Below, one piece after another: positions 15,101 through 28,000 of a stretch of DNA of 64,000 nucleotides (position 1 is the first letter of the stretch; the number at the start of each line of letters is the position of its first letter). The notes under the pieces are model-generated. The model saw only the letters and a list, made by a program, of their open reading frames with translations, did not search any database and was not told the DNA's origin. This DNA is from Helopsaltes ochotensis (taxonomy: Eukaryota; Chordata; Aves; Passeriformes; Locustellidae). The stretch lies in contig VXBM01000144.1 in the NCBI GenBank assembly GCA_013400155.1, positions 859,143 to 923,142 on the forward strand. Reading direction: 5' to 3'. Made by a program: the position numbers and the translations under genes.

Positions 15101-15894
15101 CCTCTCTTTTCTGCATTTTAAACTGGAAATCATTAGGGCTTTTGGCAAGTTCCTAAGGTTGCTTGATGTTTAGATTGCATTTATTTCCTTTCTGCATTAT
15201 TGGTTTTGCATGGACCCAGACAATGTATATTTTCAGTTTGCTTCCATTAAGCCTGATTGCAACATCATTTTAATTTAGGTGACTCACTTAAAAATGTTAA
15301 ATAAAAGCTGTGAATCATTAACTTGCATTTGATGCTAGGAGCTCTGAAGATGGATTTGTCACTTGGTAGTGTTTTCACTGTCACTTTTATTAAATTGTAC
15401 TGAAAGTACCAAAATCTTTTTAAAAACTATTGCTTCCACAGCTTCTTAGTCATTTCAGCCTTTGAATTAAATGAGGTCCTGTAAGTTTTAATGGAATTAA
15501 AAATGTAAATGTTAAAGTGGGCATGTATTCATAGTTATCTGCTTTGCAGACTTTATATCAGTAAATCATTACAAAAAGTGTCCAGTGAGTGTTTCTTACA
15601 GTTGAACTCTGTCTTTCTGACCTAGTCCTTTATGAACTGTTCTGTGATCAGCTTTGATTTTTGTAAGGTTTTCCCCCACCCTTTGGCTTTTTAGGTTTCA
15701 ATAGTACTTTTTTTTTTATCTGCTTAACATTTTTTGTGATAGCCTAGCAGAACTAGATCTGTCTGATCTTGGACTTTTGTTTTCCTGTATTTCTGTAACT
15801 TGCCAAAGCCAAAAGGCTTGTGATTGAAATGTCATAATTGTTCTTTGTTTTTATAGCTGCACACTTTGTTAATAATGTTTAATTTCTTCCTTAG
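131..15894 (+). other. Long QSER1 intron 1; no supportable gene
   Basis: About 15.7 kb of AT-rich sequence with no reading frame that resembles a known protein; the longest, 143 codons at 8965-9396, has no recognisable domain or splice context. It holds mononucleotide runs (for example a T tract at about 14138-14153), a short CAAT-type repeat near 11680-11697, a degenerate GATA-type repeat near 10493-10517, a perfect short hairpin at 13113-13140 and a TAAT-rich stretch at 12340-12540. I recognise no CR1 copy here, though old degraded copies could be missed by eye. Confidence 0.6.
13113..13140. repeat. Perfect 11-bp inverted repeat
   Basis: ATTACTAGAAC (13113-13123) and GTTCTAGTAAT (13130-13140) are exact reverse complements around TTTGAG, within QSER1 intron 1. 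It would form a hairpin in the pre-mRNA. No function is implied. Confidence 0.7.
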
Positions 15895-16004
15895 CTTAAG
15901 CTATGGAGGAGGACATTCATCACATTCAGAAACAGACCTTCACAGACAAACATACACAGCTTCTCATCAGCTTCCTGGATACTCAACTACGCAACATCCT
16001 GCTG
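15895..16004 (+). CDS. QSER1: QSER1 exon 2 (PRR12-like N-terminal segment)
   Basis: Acceptor TTCCTTAG, donor G|GTAACT; enters after two codon bases and leaves after one. It reads SYGGGHSSHSETDLHRQ, then a segment ending TTQHPAG. This aligns with the PRR12 N-terminus (YGSSRTSHPETDILHRQ ... NHHPAG). There is no Met in the exon, so translation must begin in an upstream exon. This segment lies before the start I remember for human QSER1. Confidence 0.88.
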
Positions 16005-19000
16005 GTAACTGTCCATATCATGAGAATACTGCTTAAATAGCTACAGAGGAAAAAGAAAAACAAACCAACTGTTATGTAATTTAGATTAAAGTCAATGAAT
16101 TTTATAATCAAAGGGAGTTTGTCATATTAGTGGTGGCAACTGTATTAGGAAAGCTGAGTGTGTAGCAGAAAGTTAACTGTTGTTAGCTTTTATCAAAATG
16201 TCATAAGTAGAAAGGAAAATATAAAGGCAGGTTATGCTTGGTATCTTGTTTTTTGAAAAAGCTGCACTTATTCTTTAAAATACAGCTTTTCAGGATTTTG
16301 GCCTATGCATAACACATGTTGTGTGCAGAAATGCTGCCAGCACCTCCAGACTAAAGCAAACAGCAAAAGTGACGTAGCAGGAACATGCTGCTGCTGGTAT
16401 TTCAGGCTGAGACCCTGCTGGGGAAGAGTTAAAATTAATTTAAAATATAGCAGTGGCTTAGGCTGTGTTACATCTGCATTGGAATATGCCTTTTATCCTG
16501 TCTCTGTATCACAAGATGGGGCTTGACCTCTTCATGCTCACTATGCAACCCAGTTTCCAAAGAAAAAATGTTTGAGGTCACCTGCTGACTGGAGTCTGTA
16601 GTCTCCTGGCCAGGTCCTTGATCAGGATGATGGAGGGTCAGAATTGCCATCTTGACAAAGTCTCAGTTACTCACAGCTCTGGATCTCACCAGTGCTCCCC
16701 ATTGAGCCCCCTGCTATTGAAAGGTCTGAGCAATGGGCAGCACATAAAGGTGTTTGTTGAAACAGGGAATGTAATCAAAACCCCTTTTCATGTGCCAGTC
16801 CTATAGCTGTGTCCAAACTTCTATAAGCTGCCCAGAAGGGAGAAGCTGGATATAGAAAAGTTGAATGTTTCAGGAGGAATTCTGAATGTTTAATCAGGTG
16901 AAAATAGAACAGTAAATCTTCAGATAAGGGAAACATTTTACTGGTGTACCTAAATACTCTTATAAGCATCATATTTGACATGTATTTAATAATAGGCTTT
17001 AAAATGTGAAAGTTCCAATTTACATTTTAACACTGCACAACAGTTAAATGCAGAAAAATCAATGTGCTCTACATTGCTAATGTTTCATGGGGTGGGGATT
17101 TTTTAGTGAATTATGAACATGTATCTTTGTTATTTGATTTTGCTTCTTTGAAGTTCATCTGAATTGTCTGGTTTTTTTTCATTTCCCTCCACTATCATCT
17201 AGGTCTTTCAGGAATATTCGATACCAGTATGCACAGTGCTGGAGGTAACACTAAGGAAACTTCTTCAGTTATGAATTTTCTCTCTGCTATTGAGTCTCGT
17301 ACTGCTCAGGCAGTCTCTTCAGGATCTACCCTTTTACCACAATTCAGGGCTCCTTCCTGGCAGACAGGTGAAAATTTTCTCTTGAAATAAAATTTTGTCA
17401 TTGTTATATTGAATGTTTGGTAGGATTTGAAACAAAAATGTTCTGACTAATTGAAAAGGCTGCATGTTTTCTACCTCTTTTACATCTCAATATTTAAAAA
17501 TATCAAAATCAATGAAATTGTGTTATCCTAAGATTTATATGAGCAGAAGTTCTGGTTGTTTAGAAGGAATTTAGATGCATTGGGTATTATTTTGTCTGAT
17601 GAGTCAAATTTATTTTCCTAGCTTTGTTTGGAGTTAGTTTCACTATCACTATAAGCATTTTCAGGCATGTTACCTGTATCTTTTCTCTTCACTCTCAAAC
17701 TCTGTTCCCTGTAAGAGTTCTTCTGTGATACTAGTACTAGAAGTCTATGGGTAGCTTTGGCCCCTTTGTACACAGAAGTAATGAGCAAGGTGTTCTCAAA
17801 AAGAAGGTCTGAGGTGCATGTCACATAGAAATAAGGGATCTAATTTACAACGAAACAAACGTGCCATCTCTTTTGGCAGCCTGACTGCCTTCCACAAACC
17901 TCCCCCATCTGTCAAGCCTTCTGTGCAGAGCAGGAAACTGCAGATTTTGAGCTCGCTGTAGACAGTCACACCAAGATAAGTGTTGCTACTGCATCTGTGG
18001 GTAGCTTCAAGTTCTGGTTAATCTTATGGAGTGATTGTGCAGCTGTGCAGTGAATTGGATCTATTCACTGATCTGGCAGAAAATGTTTGAGTGGCTTTTT
18101 TCCTTTGGTGGGATGGTTTTCCTCCGTATCAGCAGGCTGATCTGTGTCTCAGTGCAGCTGTATGATTGCTGTTCTGATTTGGGGAGGAGGCACAAGGTAG
18201 CAAGAGTAGAACAGTCCTTTTGTTGACAGTTTGCACTCATTCTGTTAAGGGTAATGTGCAGCTGCATTCTGTGAAGAGCTACTCAAAAAGTTGAGAATAG
18301 AGACTGTGGCTTTTAACTCACCATTGACAAAAGCAGATATGTGGGAGCACAGATAAAGATGCACACTGGTAATCTGGCAAACAATCTTAATATAAATCAG
18401 TTACGAGTTTAAAATTATGATGACCCATTCTCACAACAGAATATCAGCTGGGAAGAAATCTTTTTTCTCTTTGTCCTAGCATTTTCTCCATTGCAGCCTG
18501 CCTAACAGTGAATTGTGAAGAATGGGGAGACATGCTGTGGGTCAGGTTTGATGTTGGTACCAGTGATTAAGAGACTTCTCAGTACTCATTACTAAGAACT
18601 CATCAGTAAGCCCCTTTTTGAGTATTACCAGTTCTCTGAGCTTTCTGTTGTCCTTTAATACTTTTGCTGCTTTTCTGTAACCCTCTATCTTCCCAAATGT
18701 CTTTTGAGAGCTTTGTCTTCTACAAACTTTTGTGATGAGGGAAAGCAAGAGTTCCTCACTCTGCAAGGTGACTTTTTTTTTAGAAGGGTTTCTTACATTG
18801 GGATTTTCCCCAAACCCTGCAACTGCTGATTTTGGGGAATAAAAGAAGAACATTGTGTTTGTTATATTTGTCCTTCCAAGTGTTCCTTTGATCTATGGGT
18901 TGTGTTATCAGTGTTTTGATTTCTTAGGGTAGTGAGGGTGTGTCTGTGCATGCAACTTAGTACCTTTGCCATGCCTTTTGTCTGCTCCTGAAGAAAGATT

Positions 19001-22000
19001 AGAATATAAAGCCCAGCAGTTCTGCCATAGTAGTGCTCCTTCAACTGGCTCTTGTCTGGTTTAAGAAGTTAGGGATGTATTTGGAAGGGTTTTGATTTAT
19101 GGAAGAGAAAGGTAAAATGCAGGCTAGATGAGAAAGGAACATCTGCAGTTAAAACAGGTTTAAGTTCTTCCCTTCCTTTGATGCTTCTGGATGGCCCTTC
19201 CTTTGTGTTAGCAGTAGGGATCAGTAAAAGAGAACTCAGTTGTACATGATGTTGCAGTTTTTTATAATAGGGGGGGAAAATGCATTAAAACACTCACTCA
19301 GAAAGTGCTTTCTCACTCAGAAAGACCCTATTGTTGACTAAGGAAAAATACCTTGGCATTCCTTCACTATCACATCTCTTCATATCAGTTTGTCTTGCAC
19401 TGAAAGGGAGAAACAAAGAATTTATTTCTCAGCTTCACCTGAAACTTCAAAAGCAATTGTATGATTAAGTTGCAATCAGCTTAAGAATACTTACTGGATT
19501 GTAAAATGAATTTTTTTTTTAACTGAAGTATTTGTTTCAAAACAAACTTTACTTACTGAGAGTTTTTATTTATCCTTAAATGATGCTAAGCTAAAACTGT
19601 TTTAAGTGTGCAAGAACTGAAAAAGGTCAAATCATTCTGCTGATTTTAATTTTTTCTGATTTGCATACCCTGGTAAATTTCCCAGTGGAAACTGATTCCT
19701 TTGCAAGAATTTTAAGCCTCTCTGGGAATAAACTTGCCTCCTTTGCTTTTCTTGGTAGACTCTGGAAACTGTACACAAACTTCACCAGTGTCTGCAAGTT
19801 ACAGGGTGAAAAGTACTGAATGATATGGATCACTGCTCTAAGCCTCAAAGCTTGCAAGGGAATTTCATACTCCTATTTCAGCTGGAGTAATGTATTCTGT
19901 TGAGAAATCTTGTTTAAGCCAGGATGTACGTACCAATGGCTGAATGCAATAAGGAATATGCTTTTCAGTTAGGTAGTTGCTACTGTGCCATGCACATAAT
20001 TGCTGTCTGTGGCTATCTGGGACTCTCACTTCATAAAGCATAGAAATTATATTTACTGCTTGTACTGAAAGTCAAACCCATCCTTTAAGAAAATGAATTG
20101 CAGTGTGTATAGACCATTAGCTATTTTACTGTATGCTCTGAAATGTTTCCCATAAAGTCAGTTGTAAAATTATTGATGAGGAGATGATATTGCTTCTTTA
20201 AATTGTGTATGTATTACAACTGCTAAGGTGTAATTTTGCCTTTTTACTGTTTATTAAAGGTGGCCAGGGCTTTTGATCAGTTTACTACGACCTTATTTTT
20301 AAACTGAAAAAAAATTTAATGAAGAGACTTCAATTTCAAAGCAGAATTTATCTTGTACAATTTTTTATCAACCATTTGTGTCTTAAAGATATGAGGTTTT
20401 CCGTTGGCAATTCACTGCAGCTATAGAGTTTTGGCATTCCAAAAAAGCCCTGTGCTTCCATTTTAACAATTACCCGTGATAAGTGCCTCCCTGTGTATGT
20501 TTGGGTTTTTAAAAGGTTGGTGATCCTAAAGAACATTATATTTGTAAATGCTGTAAGAGCTTGCAGTTAAATGACTTATGCAATGTTGTAACTTGTAAAG
20601 CTCCCTTATGCTCCTTTCTCCTTCTTGTTTTCTTTTTGTTTTTTTCCAGGTATGCATTCCTCGACAGCCACAGAACTATTTGTTACTGGAGCTTTGCCAA
20701 CCTCTGGAACATTTCCACCAACCTCTGCTTTATCAGCGTATCAGCATCCCAACACCTTCAGCAGCAGGAACTTTGCTACTACCCCTTCTCTTACTCTTCA
20801 AGATGCTACTTTCAGTGCTACATCAAACGGTCTCTTAAGTACCCACGATCCTTTATTACAGATTAAAACATCACAAGGCACTGTTCCAACTGCCCTGACA
20901 TTTGAGCGCCTGGGCAGCTCTGTTCTGAGTACCAGTGTACCCCCTCAGTCATCAACGTATCGTTCTGCTCAAGAATCTGCACCCCATCTTTTGCAGCCTC
21001 AGTTCAGCGTGTTGCCTTCAACCCTTGGAGGAGCTCAGCAGGTGTCTCAGGCCTACAGCACGTCTGTCTTCACTGGTTCCACTGCTTCCATGGATAGAGC
21101 ACTTCAGCGAGAATGTAGTGTTATTAAACACCACCAGCGGCCTTCAAGTACTCAGTCTGTCCAGCCTCAACTGACTGTTTCACAGCATTCCTTACACAGC
21201 TATTTAACAAATACAAGTGGAGTTAACTTTCAGGACACATCTAGGCACTCAGCATTATCCTGCAGTCCAGTAGGGGATGTTACTCAGGTGAGCAATGGAG
21301 GAGCACAGCAGAAGACTTCTCAAGTCACAGTGGAACTTGCTCAGTCGTACACATCTGCAATTCCATCACCTGGTTTTCCGTCTGCTTCCACAGCAAAAGT
21401 GAAAAACTGTTCCATGAAGCAGCCTCCGAGGTCAACAAAGACCCCCAAACCTCAGAGTGTAGCTCCCACTGTGCAGACACAAAGCTATGCCAAAACTGCA
21501 CAAAACCAGAGTTCTGTCATTACAGGCCAAGCACAGATCTATTCTACAGCACAGCTCCCCAGCCTCTTGTCAGTCAGTCAGTCCCAAAATTATGTTTCAT
21601 GCCAGGCTCAGAATGTGCCACCTGTCAGCCACTCACAGGATTTCTCATCCAGCAAAGTTGAGAAGCTGCCCTCACTGTATAAAACATTGACTTTTTCTGG
21701 GCCATCACAAGCTATTACTTCTGACAGTCAGACTCTAAATTACTCCTCAGAGGAACAGGTATTGACCTCAGTTCCAAATGAGAACTACTCTGGGCAAATG
21801 AGGGAACTTTCTTCAGTCAGCCAAGCTCAGAGCTACTCTTCTAGTCACTCTCAGGGTTTATCTCCAGTTACCCAGTCCCAAGTTAATTTTTCATCTCAAT
21901 CACAAGTTTTAGCAGCTGTTAGTCCTTCAGAAAGCTATTCTTCAGGGCAGTCTTTAACATTAACGTCGCCTTCTCTTTCCTTTAATGCCTCTCCTCGGGT

Positions 22001-25000
22001 ACAAGCCCTTCCAGCCTCGAGTCCTAATCAAAGCTATATTTCTTTACATTCTTCTCAGAACTCTCAGTCACAAGAATCCTCCTCTCCGCAGTCTCAAAAC
22101 TTTTTGCCATCTGTCCAGTCTCCTTTTGCATCCCCAGCTCACTCCCAGACGCTGCAGAACAACAGACCTTCCTCAGAAACAAAGTCCTATGTTAAAAGGA
22201 AGTCTGACTCTAACTTGTATGCCTCTTCAAAACAGGAGGAGGAATTATCAGTGCAGGACATGCAGGCATTGCAACAGCAAGCAACTCTTGAATCTTCCAC
22301 TCAAAGCCTAAGGGAGGAGGAGATCAACGCTCAGGATGCATCCTATAGGGTCTCAAAAGCAAATGACAGATACTCTCAAAGTGTAATCAGAAGCAACTCT
22401 CGTCTTGAAGATCAAGTTGTTGGTCTTACTCTTCAAGGAACAAAAAAAGATGAAAGAATGGTCAGTTCTGTGGAACAGCTTTCCCAGCACATTGGCCATA
22501 TCAGCACCCTAAGCCATGATATCAAAAAGACAGCTAATTTAATGCGAACAGCACAGGGAACTGTGAGTGCTAAGGAACTAAACCAACAGCATTCTCTTAT
22601 GCATAAGGTACACGACAATAAAGCTCAAGAGCAGCAGGGCCAAGTCATCAGCACGCCACCGCAGGTTCAACCTCATGCTTTAAGACATGGTCATCAGCTC
22701 TGTTTGCCCAGTGCGCAGGTACTGCTAGAGTCAACCTGTGACTTGCAGATTCTTCACCAGTCAATCCTGCAGTCAAGTTTAGGACAAGCAAAGGCATCAC
22801 CACAAGTGCAAAGAATACAGAGTCCTCAGCAGGTGACACATCCTTTCCTTCAGATGGATGGTCACATTGTTCAAAGTAATGGGGGTCATTCTCAGCAACA
22901 GCTTCATAGTCAGAATTCAGAAGTAATGAAAATGGACATTTCTGAGTCTTCAAAACCACTACAGCAGCATTTGACAGCAAAAGATCATTTTACTCAGACA
23001 AATCAACATGATGCAAAAAATCAATTTGTTTCTCTTAGTTCAATATGCTTCCCAGAATCTATACTTCTCAGTGATGAGAGGAATATATTATCCAACGTGG
23101 ATGATATCTTAGCAGCAACAGCAGCAGCCTGTGGAGTGACACCATCTGACTTTGCCAAATCAGCTTCGAATGAAGAGGAAATCCAAACTGTTGAAAATAG
23201 TGAGGAATCTAAAACGCAGTTCCGATCGTTGGATTCCAGACACGTGTCTTCTGTTTTCAGTGCCTCACCTACTGTAGTTGGAAAGCCAGCAAGCAGAAAT
23301 AATATTTCTCTGAATGGAGGCCAAATTACTCTAAATCTTACTCCAGTGTCAACAATACAGACAAAAACTGTGAACCTAGATCAGCAGCACCTTGAAACTT
23401 CTGATCAGAGTGTACCAATAAGAATGACCTCGCCCACCCTTGGTCCTGGTCAAGAAGAGCAAGAGGCTATTCGAGTGAAAAAGCAATCTAGCATCAGTCA
23501 CGAATCTGAAGAAGATAATGATGCTTCTGTTGATGGTACACTGAATGCAAGGGACACAGAGTTTGTTTCAAGTGGTAGGAGCCTAAGTGAGGAAAGTGCT
23601 GCTTCAGAGAATGATTTTAATGTGGGTGGTGATGATGGTACAGTAGCAGGTAACCAGTCAAAGGTTGCATTGCGGCCGCTGTCTGTGCCCCAAAGTGCAG
23701 ATGGAGCCATTAATAGAACTGAAGAAGAATGCCAAGATTTAACTCAAGGGAACCTGCAGAAGAAAAAAAGCAAAGGAAAAAGCCAAAACAAAAATGCTGC
23801 AGAAGATGACAGTGCAACTCAGAAACAGGTAAAAAGAAGTGGACAGTGTAAACGTCAAAATTCAAGAGGAAATGATTCATGTTTCACATACTCTTCTCCT
23901 GTTTCTGAAGGTTGTTATGATACTTACCAACATCAGGAAAGAATGAGGCAAAAAATTAAAGAAGTTGAAGAAAAACAGCCCGAAGTCAGAACAGGATTTA
24001 TTGCATCTTTTTTAGACTTTCTAAAGTCCGGGCCTAGGCAACAGTTTTCCACTCCAGCTGTACGAATGCCAAACAGGACCAGGAGACCAGTCACACAAAT
24101 AGTTCGTGCCCCTTGCCTGCAGCCCTCTGCAAAGCCTCAACCAGCAGCAGCAGCACCACCTGTGGCTGCTGAGGTCAGTGAAGAAAGTCCAACCAAAAAA
24201 GCCGATGAGGAACTTAAGAAAAATTTAGAAACGTTGCCTTCATTTTCTTCTGATGAAGATGATTCTGTGGGTGGTAACCATGATCTTCAAAAGAGCATCT
24301 CTACTGCATTGTCAGCCCTGGATGAAACATCTGACAAAAAGATCAAATCAGGTAAAATGGTTACTACAAGTGCATATGTTGAAGGAGATTTTTGTTTCTG
24401 ATGGGGCAAATTTTATCTCTCTTTAGGTAAAGATTTTGATTTGGTTTGGTTTTGGCCACGATTAAGGGTTTTCTTCAAAAGGTGTATTGACTATGGACTA
24501 AAATAGTATTTTCCCCAAAAAGGAAATACATAAATAAACTTTTTCATGATAGTTAAGTAGGACTAATGCCAAAAAGTTATTTTAGCCTGGAGTTGAAATA
24601 ATGTGTGTGTTCTTTTCAATTCGGGCTTAAAATACTAAATATGATTTTCATCTAGGAACATCACCAAAACATGTCAGAGGTACTAAACCTATTTTTAAAA
24701 AATTCTAGCAAGAGAATATATAAATAATTGCCATCAGCAGGTGATAAGTTCTCACTAGGTAAACATGCATTTTCTGTAGTGATGAACTTGTCCTGTGTAT
24801 GCGTGTAAAACAACTTTAGCACTTGTAAACTGCACTCATTTGGCAGGGCTGGTCCACGGTAGGAGTCATTTGAGCCATAGAACCAGGAGTGTTGTAGCTC
24901 CATGTGTGTTGATAGGTTGCTAACAAAAGAACAAACTCTGGGAAGGATTGGTTTGGGCAGGGAGGGCAGGCAGCCACCAGTGATGACAGCAGTAATTAGT

Positions 25001-28000
25001 TTTTTACACACTTCTCAGTTTCTGTTGTGTTACATCAATGCTGTACATGGATGTCCAGAGCTTTTAACTGATGCTGTTTTGTTTTGAAGTATTTTCAGAA
25101 TACAGAATGTTTTTGCCTAGACAGGTCTCTTCAGTAAAGATTTTTTTTCTCTGGTAAGCAATTAATAATGAGAAACTATCCAGCCAATCACATAATTGTA
25201 CTAATTCCAGAGAAACACCACTGTCTTCCAAAATAATCACAAGGAGAAAATGAAAAATTTCTTTAACTCTTCTCAGGATTCAGAACCCATGATCTGTAAG
25301 CTGATTCTTAACACGAGAGAATGAAGTAATTGTTTCCCTGTTTAGATTAAAGGAGAGAGGGAGATTTTTTTTTTCTCTAGATGTGACATGATTTACTGAA
25401 AAATACATAGCAAAATTAAACTGGAATTGTAATAATCACATTTAAGATACTGGAAAAATATTGCAGAATACGTGAGATACTGAACAGTTCTTCATCTTAA
25501 TTACTCTTCTGGTTTTTTCTGTGGCTATTTCTATGTAATTATATTGAATGCATGCATTTCAAAAAGGCTGTTAGAGAGGATGAAGTTCCTTCTGTGTCTT
25601 TGAGTTGAATATATATTTCAAACAAGAAAGCAGTGATTGATTTTCATCCCAGAAAGCTGAAATCCAGACAGTGCCATGACGTGAGCCTCTTGCTGAAGTT
25701 TGTTAATTTTGATAAGCCATTTCTGTGTAAAATGTCCAAAGAAATATCTCAAATATTTTTTGTTGGGTTTCCTTTAGTGTTTTATTTGCAGTGATTTTTT
25801 TTTGCAATATTATTGTATCTTCTTTGTTATCCATAAGGATGTAATATTTATGTCACCAATTTCTTGAAATCACCTTCCTGTTTTGTGACACACAAGATTG
25901 ATTGTACAAGATGCTTCATAACGACATCTTTCTTTATGGCTTGCTGGTATTTTGCGGGTTTTCTAGTAATTCCCTCTTCTGTCTGTTTTTGCAAATAAAT
26001 ATTTGCAAATAAGTATATTATATATTTATATATCAAGTATACCAAATATTAAAACATAGTCTTTTGTTGATAGTATTAATTAGTATATGTACCTTTATCT
26101 GCTGTTCTGACAAATATGCAAATATACCTGGGCAACTAATAACGGTGTGTCTAATTAAAGCTGTCAGAGCTCTCTCTCACTGGAGAAATAGAACATTTTT
26201 GCAATAATGTGAAGTGATGTATTTGGAAGAACACATTTCACATTTCAAATTAACAATTTTACTGAATGGATTTAATAAATCTTTACTTACTTGGTATACA
26301 GCTTTTGTATTGATACATTAATTTGACATTTAACTCGTTTGGAGTCGCTTTTGTTAAAACATGTTACATTATCTTTTTTATAATTTTTCAAGTGAAAAAG
26401 TCAACAATTAGCAGTGATTGTAACAAAACTGTGAAGTATTTTAAGTTTCCTGAGTGATATTAGTAATTGTGTTATATTTAATATAACTTGATTTCTTTTA
26501 GATCAGCAAGTCAGTGTTAAAACTAATACGCATAGAAGACTGTAAAGTAATATCTAAAAAGGATTCTAATTTTTTTCAGGTGGGAAAGAATAATTTTGAA
26601 AGGTGGGACTTCTCTTTGGCTCTTTGGAATAGAGGAGGGAAGGAATGTTCTTTTCCCATCTTTGTTTTGTATCATCAGTTCTCGTTGCTCACCTCTGTTA
26701 ATATTAAAAATCATTAGGCTATTGCTAAAGTTTTAATCTGGAACTTCCAGTTACATTATCACAAGATATAAATGATAAATAGTCAAAAAGTCACACAGAA
26801 AATGTTTTCATATTTCATGTGTATTTCTCTTTCTGCAATCCAATTTCAAAAGACTTGACTTATCAGCAGATAACAAGATTCAGTGTGACCTTTACTGTTG
26901 TATTTGCTTATTATTACAAAGTACAACAGAATTACCTGGTGATCATGTCTGTTACTATCAAATTGTTTTCTGAAGCATTCAGTTTTGTTAATTCCAGATG
27001 CTAACATACGCAGCAGTTTAATACAAACAGAGGTATATTAGCTACAGTATTTTGGTTTTGTTTAAGATTTAGTTGTGGTCAAATGCTGCTTCTATTTTAA
27101 CTCCTAGAACAGGTGTTTTTCCTAGAATAGTTGCTTTTAATATAAATTGTAACAGAAAAGAAGGAAAACCTAGTTCCATATTACCTTGCTAATCCTTGTT
27201 AATTTAATTAAAACTTGGATTTTTTCTTCAGAAACTGAAAAAATGACACTTGTTACTGCTGCTGCCACCACCACCAGTGCTGTAATAAAGCAGGAATCTC
27301 CACAGACAACTGCTCCTGTAGGCAACGTGCAGGAGAAAATGAATCCAGCTGACCCCTTAAAAGTAGCTCAACAGGATGCTGTGACTTCAGAACAATTGGC
27401 AAAAATACAGGAGACTGTTGCAATAGAAGGATGTACTGATGAGGAGAATATGGACAGTGAAGGAGAGGGGATGTACAGAGAACGTGATGAATTTGTAGTG
27501 AAGATTGAAGATATAGAGACACTAAAGGTAATCTGAATATTTGCTGGGGGGAGGGGAAACATAGCACAAAACCCTGCATATTAATTTAGCCTCAAGAAAT
27601 CACCAGAAGAGAAAAGGCTGCAGATTAGTTTTCTCTTTCTATTCCAGTATTCCCTGATTGCTGCCAAAATGCCTTAAAGGTGTCTTTCTAGTGCAGATTA
27701 CAATCATGTTTTGAATGTACATGACCCATTTTATGCTACATACATAATAAAGTAAATCTGTATGCTGGTAACCTCTGTTAGAACTTGGAATTACCTATTT
27801 TAATATTAAAAAGCATAAATTTTTCAAAGGCAGTTGACTATTTTTTTTTTAAGATAGGAGAAGACTTTCAAGTGTAACTTTGCAAAAGAACTAGAATGGA
27901 ATTGGTTTGTGGTTTTTTGTAAGAAGTTCTGCTTTGTATTTCAACAAGAAACAATTTCCAGAAGCAAGCAGTACAACTCTTCACATGAGTTTATGTGAAT

